Both the position numbers and the translations under genes were made by a program. A DNA stretch of 64,000 bases, from positions 1,992,501 to 2,056,500 of the forward strand of contig WAEK01000006.1 in the NCBI GenBank assembly GCA_011634665.1. Reading direction: 5' to 3'. How positions within the stretch are numbered: position 1 is the first letter of the stretch; each line of letters starts with the position of its first letter. Source of the stretch: Mortierella sp. BCC40632 (lineage: Eukaryota; Mortierellomycota; Mortierellomycetes; Mortierellales; Mortierellaceae). The notes under the pieces are model-generated. The model ran no database searches, had not been told where the DNA came from, and worked only from the letters and a program-made list of their open reading frames with translations. Below are positions 11,793 to 29,800 of this stretch, piece by piece.

Positions 11793-14700
11793 CTACTCTG
11801 GCGCTATTGCTATCATTTTAGAGGGTCTTGGGTCATTTGATGCTTCGTCTGCCCTCCTTTTGGACTTGGCCCTGTGTTCCCATGTGTAATTCCCATCCTT
11901 GTCGACGGGCTGAAGATACCTTGGCCGCTGTTGGTCCACCAAGTGTCCCCGTACCACATTCGCGATGTTGTGACCCGCAAGTACATCCCGATGAATAAAA
12001 GCCTTACAGCGCGGGCAATACAGTCTGCGGATCTCCACTTCTGCCACAAAGTTGTGGCATACTGGGCATTTCTTGCTTGTGTAAAATTCATTTACACCGA
12101 CTACTAAATAGCCGAGAGATCGTGCCTAAAGGATTAGGGCGTACAGTCGTGAGTGATGAGCGATTGAAGGTTGCTCCAAGACCAAGTTGTAGTATCTACT
12201 TACCGTCTGAATAAAGAAAGACTTGAACGACTCGTGGAGAGAGGAGAGCCGACCGCTGGATGAGAATTCTCCGAGGCCAACGCCGATAATGACCTTCTCA
12301 TCATTCGATCGTCTCCTTCCTATGGACCCCCCAACCATCTTCAGCAAGCTATTGGCGATGTGCTTGTACTCCTCGTCGCGGGCCCTTCGTGCGTTCCACC
12401 TGTGCTTTTGTAGTTTCTCCTCGTTGTAAAATCCCTCGATCTGGTCCTCTATCTCTTTCAGAGCCTTGACATGATCGCTGATGCTCCCCTGCTCACCACG
12501 GAGTGGTGGTAGTCTACTTTCAAGTGTGCTGATTGTGACGTCCGAGCCCTCTGCAATTGGCGCGTTTTTCTTTCTTTCCAACCAAGATCGGTACTTGAAC
12601 GTGGGTTGATAAACGGCCTTTTGGTTCACAGTCAAGTTGACAAACTTTTGGGGTGCATTCTTCGAACTTGGCAGAAGTGCGCTCGCCCCCACAACGAACG
12701 ACTGCCCAAGATCGATGCCCAATACTTTGATTTCCTCGGGCTTGCACCCCCAAAGGTCCGAGACATCCTTTTTAGTCCGGATAACGTTCCGGACTTCGGA
12801 GAGGTAAAAGTCTGTCCCTCCGAGCGTGGAGTTGAGTTGGCTGGGCATTTCCTTCTGGGGATATCGCCTATACTTGACTCCATTCAACTCGTTAAGTTTG
12901 TATGCCAACGGCTGAAGGAGGAACCCATCGGTCTTGATGGATCCTTGCAGGGCATATCCGCGTGTTTGGTAAGCCTCGGCTACAAAAGGCTTCGTCTGAA
13001 GGCTTTTCAAGTGTTCTCTCATTTGATCGATTGGCATTGCGATTGTTTTTCTCTTGAACCCTCTGGGCGCTTTAGTCTTTTCCCCTCCATCTTCTGGCGG
13101 AGACCCGATGTCTGTCATCAATCGTGTGATGATAAATCCTGGCTCCTTACCTGACAGCCATAGCTCGATATCCACAAGGGCAAGATACTCCATGGGGGTG
13201 TTTGGGAAATCTTCAGAAGCATAAGACTGGAGCTTTTTCTTGAGGACCTCCTCTTTCCAAAATATTCCGCAAAGCTCTCGCTCGGTAAAAGAGAAAAACG
13301 ACGGCCCTGGATGCGACAACGGAGACGGCTTTCGTCGATTCTTGCAGGCATTATTCAGTCTTTTAAAGTTTTCAATCGAGGAAAGCTGTGGGTCTATTAC
13401 GCTCACTGCGCTTGGTGGCAATAGTCCTTTTTCCTTCATTGCAGCGTTCTGAAAAAAAAAAAAAAAATCGTATTAGTTAATGCATGATTGGTAAAGCGAG
13501 CTGCGAGCTAATTCAGACTTACTCTGTCGCAGACTTCTCGAGACCCATTCTTAAAGTGTTTCCGCAACTCTATCGAGAGTTGTAACGCCGCTGAGGCTAA
13601 GAATATACTGCCTGAACAACTGCTCTCATCCTTGATGGGCTTTGCCGGCAAAAGGTCCTTGACTTTACTGAAGAGCATGGTAACTTGAGGGACTACGGAT
13701 TTGGCACCTTCTTTGAGTTTTTTGACTGTAGGCGGCCGTCCGTTGTACACACTAACGAGGAATGACAGTAAAAATCGGACTTGTAGGTCTTTCGCCGCGT
13801 TCTCGGGCTGTTCGATGTACTGGCCTATTATTTGCTGGCAAGCGCGCTTGGTCTTCGAAGCCATCCGAGTCGCCTCCTTGATACATTTTTTTATCGCGGC
13901 CCCTACTGCAGAACCTTTGCCGTGTAGACGATTTAGGTTGCCACTGACCGTCCCGACACTGAGGCTTCGAAGGGGATGTTCCCACTGCATAAGCTTTTTC
14001 AACCCCGTCTTATCCAGATCTCCAATGGCTTTCGATGAGTAAGACTTAGTTGGGTTACTGACGTCTGGATTTTTTGTTGCAGATCTTGGGGTTACTTCTG
14101 GGCTCTCGGCTGACTTGGTGGGCGGCTTCCATGTGTACACCTTCATTGCGTCGGGGGGAGGATGTTCAGTCTGGCGGACACGCGTCGTGTGGGAGTACCG
14201 CTTTCTAAACTTGAACTTTCTCCCCGACGGATGAGGATCCGGCCACTGGATCGGGGGACGATTGAGCGGACAGTACTGATTGTCGGGTGTATCACCGAGA
14301 ACGCGTCTGTCAGTCCTCAAATCCCTATTACGAATGGATGGAGATTATGTTAGATCAGAGTATCAAATATCAAAGATCACGAGTTACAATCGGTGGGAAT
14401 ACCTTTGTGCCTTCTCCTTCTCAACTTTTAACTGTGTCTGCACGTTGTGGAGCCGCGCACACATCTTGTCGAGCTCTTGTCCTTGAGATTTCTTGAGGGA
14501 TGATGCTGACCGGATGTCAGTTTGCTCGCGATCTACGAACACTTTCAAGGCCATACCAAAACTTTTGCGAGTTTTGACTTTGCTTTTTACTTGGCCATGC
14601 TTCAAGTAGCTTGACACGAGACGCCTCGGATCTATGAGCCAGTGGATGGAGTCAGAGACGCATTCATAAATTCAGAATAAACGGTTTATATTTACAAATG

Positions 14701-15493
14701 ACTAGTTCCTACCTTCGACTGTACTCAGCGACTGGATAACCTTGAGATTAGTTTTTGGCCCCATCGTGGCAATGTGGGGGGTGTAGTCATTGCCACTTAC
14801 GACACACAGGGCCGTGAGTTGATGCCTTGAGATTTTGAGTAGCTCGCACAGCTCTTGTACATCATAGGCGAGGAATCGATTTCTTGAGATTGGCCTCCAA
14901 ATGGTGGCAACCGAGGCGTAGGCAAACATATCGCTGTCCATTGAAACAACAACATCTTCAGGTTCGGCATCCTGGGCGATTTGGACGTCTGCCTCGTGTT
15001 GACATAACCTAACGTCCCAGCCTTTAACTGTCATGTACTCGGCAAAGTGTTTCCTAGCTTCAAGGGTCCAGTAAAACCCAGATTTGAGCTTCTTGCTGAG
15101 GTTGATGAACTGACGCTTTCGGACGCGACGGCGCTCGCGCACTCGTGTTTCAATCGTTTCGAGGATTTCTTGAGCTTGTTCAAGGGCACCTTCACGTTTC
15201 TATTCACGGCTCTTGCAAGTTCGCAGCTTCTCGCTTGGAGTTTCGCCGTCCAAGTACAAGACCGACGATGCTGGAAGGAATCCACGTCTTAAAATCTCGG
15301 CCTCAAGAATTTCATGTGCGACGCTGGAGATGTGATGCATGAAAGCTGTGCGGATTTTTGGAAAGAAAGAGGAAAGGACATCGATTCGAAAAATATTGGG
15401 GGTTCCTGAGGTTGGGGGGCTAAACGGAGGAGAGAAGAGCGTTGCCTGATAGCCATGGTCGCGGATACATCCCCAAAGGCCAACAATCCCCAT
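11793..15493 (-). CDS. XPG/FEN1-like nuclease fused to a Fanzor (TnpB-like) nuclease, with one in-frame stop
   Basis: Five exons (14713-15493, 14403-14631, 13523-14324, 12204-13448, 11793-12125) join in consistent phase into about 1,129 codons. Residues 1-260 form an XPG/FEN1-type domain: MGIVGLWG start, then D38 (FRID), D82 (YLDGE), E167/D169 (HEADVQ), D186/D188 (SMDSD) and D236 (GNDYTPHI, in the helix-turn-helix). The spacing closely follows FEN1 D34, D86, E158/E160, D179/D181, D233. A basic, coiled linker follows. The Fanzor part has RuvC-I D850 (VLGIDLG), RuvC-II E998 (GVGLGEFS), TSKKC at 1035-1039, zinc-finger Cys 1039, 1042, 1056, 1059 and RuvC-III HRDVLAGHNIAN with D1066. This fits the published Fanzor pattern D-x(125-275)-[TS][TS]xx-C4-x(5-50)-RD. 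Codon 98 is TAG (15200-15202); the frame continues unchanged after it. Fanzors are RNA-guided DNA endonucleases carried by transposons; the role of the flap-nuclease part is unknown. Confidence 0.85.
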
Positions 15494-15561
15494 GGCTAGG
15501 GCCAATATGACATGTGGGGAGAGTGCAAAAAGTGCGAAAGTAAGAATGCCATCAGGGACAT

Positions 15562-15783
15562 TTAAATATAGGGCCTATTGTCAAGCGTAAACCCCTTCCA
15601 TGCAATCACCTTTTTCTTGCAGAGCGTGTGTTTCATGACCTTTGGCCCAGCCGCCTTCTTCACCCTTCTGTGTTGGCTGGTATCAATGTCGATTTCAACG
15701 ATGGTCCGAACGGTAACTCCAAATATTCCAGGGATGGTGCGTGCAACAATAACAGCACACTGGTATCTTTGAGCGAGACTCAT
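15562..15783 (-). CDS. Small basic ORF upstream of the XPG-Fanzor gene
   Basis: A 73-residue frame starting ATG at 15783, same strand as the fusion gene and ending 68 bp before its start codon. It is rich in Val, Ile, Lys and Arg and matches nothing I know. It could be an upstream ORF in the fusion's leader, an accessory element protein, or chance. I see no splice signal that would join it in frame to the fusion. Confidence 0.25.
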   Translation of the reverse strand: MSLAQRYQCAVIVARTIPGIFGVTVRTIVEIDIDTSQHRRVKKAAGPKVMKHTLCKKKVIAWKGFTLDNRPYI

Positions 15784-16565
15784 TTGGAGACCAATTTGCA
15801 GTACTCAATCCAAAGGCTTACTCCCTACTCGACTATGAGAGAGCCAAGCCAGGGGGGAAGAAAAGCGCCTACATTTGGAGCAGAGAAAGAGAGATTTCGA
15901 GGGCTCGCCCTTTCGACTCGGTGTCGTTAGGAAGGGGTAGGTTTCCTCAAGCAGATCCTATGCACTGTTTTTGACCTAAAGGTTGATGAGGGATGAGGAG
16001 AATCCAGTTAGTAAGAGAAAAAAGAGCAGAAAAAGTACATGGGAGAGAATTATCTTGCAAGTTGTCCGGTTGCGTTGGAAGATACGCGGCGACATCCTCT
16101 CATTCTTTCTCTTCTGTGTCTTTTGCTTTTTTCTTTTTTTTTTTTTTTTTTTTTGGCCTCAGACACGATCAATAATACCGGCAGAGTCCTCTGTCTCCTT
16201 TGCACAACAGATTGATGGCTTTCTCTTCTTCGCTACATATTGGTTCGGCGGCTGCCTGTGGTATGCTTGAGGAAAATATCTGTTGGTAATGAACTACTTG
16301 ACTTTGGTGTCCCCTGGCGTCCCTGTGACTTCAGATGCTGGTCATCTTCCTTTCCTGAACCACAAGCCAACACCTGTTTTTTTAGAATTGTAGACTGTCT
16401 ATGGTTTGACGACTAGATTGTAGTACGAGAGGATTTCATTCAAATCTAACTTCTCCACCTTCATGTTATTGCCCTTTCGTCGTTTTCTTCACTTTTGCTT
16501 CTGCATCGATGTCACTCCACGCTTGCATTTCTTACATTTCTTACGAGTTGGGGTTCGGATCCACC
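15784..16565. other. No gene seen; contains a T-run
   Basis: About 780 bp of non-coding-looking sequence between the XPG-Fanzor gene and its relics. A T-rich tract (about 16126-16154) produces a spurious Phe-rich frame. Nothing else is recognisable. Confidence 0.5.
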
Positions 16566-16874
16566 TCACTTACTCCTAAAAGGCACACTACCAAGGTCAA
16601 TCCCTAGTACTTTCACTCTTTGTCGGACCTCATCTGGAGAGCATCTCAAAAGATCTTGAGTGTCACTGACCAAAGCGAACACGCTTTTGACCTCCTTCAA
16701 GTAGTACTCAGTACCACCTGTGATTGACAGAAGTGGATTTGGTAGGTCTCTATCCGGGAACCGTTTGAAGTGCACACCCCAGCAATTCTTTCTTTTGATG
16801 AACGTGAAGTTGAGGTTTGTGCCTGTCGGTTGGAGCAACCCGCGCATGATGTAGCCTAAAAACCCACTCGACAT
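16566..16874 (-). pseudogene. Relic of an XPG-Fanzor relative: RuvC-I segment
   Basis: A 102-residue frame that parallels the region of the intact gene just before and through RuvC-I. Shared landmarks are the GxxLQP start, GGTEYYLKEVKSV (GGTDFYLSEVRNV in the intact gene), a Cys-x-Pro-[DE]-E segment and VLGIDLG. It then stops. Sequence is clearly diverged from the intact gene, so this is an older copy and not a recent duplicate. It lies downstream of relic RuvC-II/III sequence on the same strand, so it belongs to a separate copy or to a rearranged one. Confidence 0.75.
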
Positions 16875-16889
16875 TGAGGAAGAACAGAC

Positions 16890-17266
16890 TTCCCTAGCCT
16901 GGCATCCTCTCCTTTATGAGTTTCATCTGCCTTGCGTTTTACGACCTTTTCCTCATGTTGGTCTGGTTGCATATCGATTTTGTTTTGTCATGGGTAGTTG
17001 TCATCCGCATCAACTGGCTGTAGGAACTTGGGACGCGTCTGCTTGATAAGCTGTTGGCAAACTATATTGTATATGTTGCGCGTAGAGAGCACATCTGCGT
17101 AGAAAAATGTCCTGTATCGCGAATAGAAGAGACGCTAGATATCGACCTGAGCGACAAATTTCTGGGCAATTCATTGACGTATCAAGGATGCATAACCTAA
17201 CCTAATGATATTGCCTGTGAGCAACCAATGATCCAATCTTTAGGAATTTTTAGAGATCTTTGGGAA

Positions 17267-17300
<34 letters not shown>

Positions 17301-17530
17301 ATACTCATACTCATACTCATATTTTCTCGTCGGACGGAACTCTCCTTGAAAGACTTGTGGAGCGTCATGAGCCTTGACTTCGAAGAGAACTCACCTAAGC
17401 CTGCACCGATAATGGCTAGAGCATTCAAAGCTTTTGATTCACCCTTTACTTTCTTTGCCACAAATGGTTGGACAAGATTCTTGGGGGCTTCTGGATCGAT
17501 CTCTAGTCAGCTTCTCCAAGGCTTCTATTC
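16890..17530 (-). pseudogene. Relic of an XPG-Fanzor relative: RuvC-II, RuvC-III and C-terminal tail
   Basis: Reading down the minus strand: ALAIIGAGLGEFSSKSRL (about 17430-17360) matches the RuvC-II segment VIIGVGLGEFSSSGRL of the intact gene. After a poly-A stretch (T-run at 17270-17299), the 17150-16960 segment matches RuvC-III and the tail: YADVLSTRNIYNI corresponds to HRDVLAGHNIANV, and RPKFLQPVDADDNYP to RPRYLQPVDKDGNYT. The second cysteine pair is damaged (one Cys is now Tyr) and the Arg of the Arg-Asp pair is Ala, so this copy is dead. Several frame breaks interrupt it. Confidence 0.7.
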
Positions 17531-18164
17531 ATATTGAGCGAGATCTTCGGGTGGGCTGTGTTCATTATGTCTGTACCTGGTTTCGTGGGCATAGCGTCGT
17601 CCGTAGATGTTCTTCTTCTGACTGTCTTTGGGTGTGTGGGACAGGGGGTGATGCTTTTTGTTGTAGCGACCTCACCTATGGGTATCAGAGTGTCAGATTT
17701 TGCACATGACATCCTTTTCCCACGATCAAAGGTTGGTAAAAAAAAAGGAAAGGAGAGGAGAGGAGAGGAGAGGAAAGAAAGGAAAGACATCGAGATAGAG
17801 AGTGAAAAGAGTGGATGCTGTACCTGGACTGAGTTTTTTCCGCATGACATTCAGGCGGCCATCAAATTTTCAAGGTTTGCGCTGCCATCCCCAAGATCCT
17901 GATCCTTGGCTTCACTTATGGCTCCGTGAGATGACTGGCGAGCAAATACCCTCATTGATGTTTGAAAATTAGAGAGTAATCTCTACTTGCTTACGACTTT
18001 CTGGTACGAGACATATCCATCTAGTGTATTATCTGGCCCTAGTTACAAAAATCTAATTAGCAGCAGCTCATTTCGGGTGATTTGAGTACACACCAAAGCG
18101 GGACGATCTACATACCTCCAGGTTCGATTTACTTGATAGCGCCGAAGTTGGATATGACTGTTGA

Positions 18165-18330
18165 TGTATTGATGTTGTAGTCGTATTTTGCGATAGTGCA
18201 AGCAATTTGAGCTGATCTCAAATCACCAACACCTCGTCAACGCGATACTCTAAGACTCTGTACCAAGAGAGTGGCCTCCAAATGGTACATGCTGTGCCCA
18301 AAGTAGCAACAATATCATTGCGTACAGTAT
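18165..18330 (-). pseudogene. Relic of the XPG/FEN1-like domain
   Basis: The minus strand encodes TIWRPLSWYRVLEYRVDE, parallel to TIWRPISRNRFLAYDVQE in the XPG-I part of the intact fusion, with a matching D-x(9)-T lead-in (NDIVATLGTACT). An in-frame stop follows and then DQLKLLALS, parallel to HQLTALCVVS. It lies upstream of the RuvC-II/III relic on the same strand, in the order expected if that copy was also an XPG-Fanzor fusion. Confidence 0.65.
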
Positions 18331-19034
18331 TGTACAGTGGCTAAACTGGCCTCTCTTGTACAGGAAACAACATTCCAGCTTTTGCTTTCATGTGTTTAAC
18401 GAGTGACTCCTTGAATCTGCTGTCTAGTGATATGCTGCTAGGGCAAGTTTGTTGAGCGTGAAAGAATCTTGTTTTCTAAGCAAGGAGGTGTTGCTCCGTC
18501 TTGTCTAGGAACGCACAAATCGCGTGATCTTGACCTTGAAACTTATCACTGTATTTTTCTCGCATTTACTATTTCCCGCAGCGATAAAGTATAAAAAGCC
18601 AGCTCAGATCCATCTCACATCTCTTCCATCTTTGCTTCCTTTGTCTGTTTGGTCCTCTCTTGTTCCATTCTCTTGCTTTTTCTCCTTGGACCTGTGATCA
18701 GTGTGTGACAGAATTAGTGGCCAAAGAGTGTTCACGCCACCAATCAATCTCGGACAGAAAGAGAACAAAAGATCTAGCCGTTGTAGACAGACAACATTTG
18801 TTTGATTCACAAAGAAAGACAAAGCGAGCAAAAGGGAGACCAGGGATTAGATTGCTCCGAGCATCTGGATCAGGGACGAAAGCAAATCCAGCATTCGAAC
18901 GCAGTCTACGCTCTTAGTCATAGGATCGCACCTTTGAGCTTACTCCCCACTCCAATTTTTCATAGCATCCGCTGTCTTTCTGGGTTAAGAGCTGTGCAGT
19001 TCCGCAGCACTTAAGCACTCCACCCTATATATCT
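18331..19034 (+). promoter_or_regulatory. Upstream region of RPB1 copy B
   Basis: About 700 bp with no convincing gene. A TATA-like TATAAAAAG sits at 18590-18598, nearly 480 bp before the RPB1 copy B start codon, followed by pyrimidine-rich sequence. This region shares no visible sequence with the upstream region of copy A; the duplicated segment begins only at about 19035. Whether it drives copy B is not known. Confidence 0.35.
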
Positions 19035-26238
<7,204 letters not shown>

Positions 26239-26820
26239 AACACTAGTGGGTTACACCAAGTAACAATATGCCAATAAGCATAAAAACTATAGCCTCGATT
26301 TGACATTTTCTTTTTCTTTCTTCTTTTTTCTTTTTTTTTCCCCTCTACTTTTAATTAAATTCAAAAAACTATACTTTTCAAGGGTATCTCAGTGCTTTAG
26401 CAACTTCGCGATAGTTAAAAGAAAATTTGATTATCCTAAGCAGAGAATCTCGGATGCCGAGGAGGACAATAGAGTGTTACTTCTGATCGACGAGAAGCAT
26501 GGCCGTTAGTCTGAAAAAAAAAATCTTCCCTTCTCTCTTTCCCTATCTTATGCTTCTGGTTACATCTCTTTGTGCTCCTTTTAATCAAAATGTCGCCTTT
26601 CTCCCTCTCACCTGAATCTCTCTGCCTCGGGAGCTTTATTATAAAAAAAAAAAAAAAAAAAAAAAAATAGATAGACACAGGAATGAGAAAAAAAAAAGAA
26701 AAAAAGAAAAAAAGAAAAAGAAAAAGAAAAAGAAAAAGAAAAAAAGAAAAGAAAAGAAAAGAAAGAAAAAAAGGACAACATAATACAATAAAAAAAAAAA
26801 AACTGGGCTCCCTAAAATGT
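26239..26820. other. Convergent intergenic region with A-rich tracts
   Basis: Lies between the 3' ends of RPB1 copy B and SPT6. It holds an A-run (about 26642-26667) and a long A/G tract of GAAAAA-type repeats (about 26686-26770). Both genes must end here. No gene is seen. Confidence 0.6.
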
Positions 26821-29800
26821 TTAGTAATAAGGCTGCTGCCCTTGAGGTGGCATGAATCGACGTGGCGTGGGGGGTGCGCGCGAAGATCTTGATCCATATC
26901 CCTCATGGTGATGTGATCCTGTGGGAGGTCCGCTGCTACTATGATGGTGGTGTCCATGGTGACTTCCTCCATGATATCCACTACCACTTGGACCAGGGTA
27001 CCCATGTGGAGGAGGGTAGTGAGGGCCTTGGTGATGCCCGTGGTGATGGTTGTGATGGTGGCTGTGATGAGGTCCCGTCATGTGTCCACTGCCACTACTG
27101 CTACTTGGTCCTGTACTTCCACCAGGCGCCCCCGTCCATGGCGCACCACTCCAAGGTGTACCCCATCCATGAGCTCCGGATCCACTTTGAGGGCCGCTTC
27201 CTGATGATGACGGCTGTTGAGGACCATTACTTGAAGCAGAGGCCATGCTTGCTGCTGCCGCAGGTTGTTGGTGCTGGGAATGGTGAGGCACGTAATGATG
27301 AGATCCGATACCAGAAGATGAGGCTGATCCTGCGCCATATCCGTGGTGTGCTCCACCATTGGTTCCTCCCATTGTTCCACTCCGGTGCGCTCCACCGCCA
27401 ACAGCAGACGAGGACGAACCCATTCCTGCTTGTCCAGGCTTGGATGCCGCCGATCGACTCCGCTGCGACATCATCATTTCTTTAAATGAGTTGGAGAGAG
27501 ACACTACATCGTTGCACTCCTTCTTTGTAGGGCCCTTCAACACAAAATGTTCAGGGAAGACCTTAATGCTCCACTCCTCAATTGGACGATTTGCACCAAG
27601 CTTAAACACCAGCGAAAAGTATCCAGGGAACTTGCGATCAAGTGTAAATCCATAAACAGCTGCTCCTGGCTTCGCTTTTGTTTGCGTCTCCAACGAGTGA
27701 CCTGTTTTTTAGAGTAGTAGAATTCAATTAGAAGGTTGAAAAGACTATGTGGATCCCAGTCAAGGTATGGAGCAAACTCAGCAAACAAAGCACAAATGAT
27801 AAAAGTAGTGGGGAGGGGTCAAATAGTACTTACGGAGATCGGATCCATTCTCTTTGTATTTTGGACTGGACATAAGCGACTCCATCTTGCTGAGGATAGA
27901 CTCGATATGTGAAACCAACAGTTCATCGAGGTCGGTGTACTTGGCTGTATCAATCTTTAGAGTCTTGCCCAAGCTGAAATCATCCTTCTTGTCAATCTCA
28001 AGAATATCTGCAATAAACAGGAAATGGAAGGGTGAATACTCCGAATGTTAACCCCCTCTCTTCCTTCTCCTCCCGCTGCCGCGGAGTCTGGGCATGAAAA
28101 GACCCACAAACATAGCCTACTCTTGCCCCAACAAGGAGACGACTTACCAAAATGCTTAAAGAGATCGTCCGCAAGCTTGACAGTGATTGTTAGGTGGTCA
28201 GCGCCCTTCGTTGAGGGTCGGATGACAAGCTCGCCTCGGTGCTTGTCCTTTAGGAATTCAACCGCCTCATCTGCATTCATGTTCCTGAAAAGCGGATGGT
28301 TGATCTTTCGTGGAACAAATTGACCCTTCTTCATCTGCTGGTTCTTGCTCTGAATCTGATTTCGAGCCCTGTCCTCCTCAAACTGGTTAAACATCCGGTC
28401 CACGGGTAACTGGCGCAACCTCATGTCTCCCTGGCGAAGCTCACTCTCCTTGCAAGACAAATCGACAAAAAACTTTTCCTTCTCCAATCGAAGAATCTTT
28501 GCTTGAAGTGTCTGACCTTCACTCAGAACGTCAGTAATCGAACCAATCTTGGAATCGGCGACATTCTGGATCGCAATCACACCGTCAATGCCACAATCGA
28601 GGCGACAATGAGCCGTTCTGTCCTTTATCCTCTGAATAAGGACAGGGATGATGAATCCTTCTTTCAATGTCTGGTCTGTCTCTCCTGTCAACATCGTGAA
28701 CACTTGATCCGTCGAAGCCTTATCAAAGGGTTTTCGTGGGTCACGGAAGGGGTGTTGCAGCTCCACCTTGATTGTCTCGAGTGTCATTCGCTTAGGTTCG
28801 TGCTGAATAACCTCCAATTGATGTGCATAGTCTTCCAGCAAAAGATCGTTCAGCTTCTCAGCACCTTCATCACGCATTAACTCTTCGACATACTGAGAGG
28901 CATTCTCGTATTCTTCAAGACCCTCCTCATCGATTTCTAGAGCATCGGCTGCCATCTTGCGGGCAAGAGCATAGTCCTCAGAATGGATGCGGGTGTCGTC
29001 TAGAACATCGCCGTTCATGTTGGTGCGAACGCGGAGGAAACTGCAGCTGTTCATGAAGATCTTCCATGTCAACAATTCACGGATAACAAGGTCATAGCGC
29101 TTGTCAATACTGGCACCATTGTGGTCGTCTGACTCGATATTCTTGATAAGGTTTTGTGCCTTTCGAGGACCAAGACCACAAATGTACTGGAGCATATGTG
29201 CCTTGTATGGTGAGGCAACTACCTCATTGATATCCACGCCCACAGAGTTGATGATGTTGACCAATGCACGCTCCAGCAGTTCTCGAAGACGGCCTTCTCC
29301 CACAAGATGCTGTAGTGGGTGGTGTCGAATATTGATGAGGTCGCGACCAAGGGCAGCATATTCGTTCATTGGATTCTGTACAAGACGGGCCAAACTGATA
29401 CAATATCTCGTCAAGACGTTGGCCTCGGGATGCTCCTCCGTTGCACGCTTCGAGTTCTGATACAAGCGTGCAACCTCATCGTTCGTCATAACAACCGTCA
29501 CGTCGTCGCCTCGGAGATCGCGCAGGTCACTAACGACCTTCTCAACCTGCTCATGGAGCTTACGTGTCGACACTGTGAATCCACCAACGACCACAACATC
29601 CGGCCGGCGGCGGTCCAAGAAATCGATGAGTTCCTTCTGTGAGCCGGCATCACGCAGATGATCAAGTTTCAAATGATCCGAGAACTTGCTATTGTCATCA
29701 ACAAATACGACCTGGATGGCATCTTTTACTGTTCCAGCACCATGCGAGATGGCAACGACACGTGGTGGGTACATACGATCGCTCTTCATGCCCCGGCTCG

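Noticed and set aside
12606..13154. 182-residue plus-strand frame
   Set aside because: It lies opposite the Fanzor exon that carries RuvC-I, whose phases and motifs are convincing.
26686..26892. Lys-rich frame at 26683-26892
   Set aside because: Translation of an A/G low-complexity tract in the region between two convergent genes.
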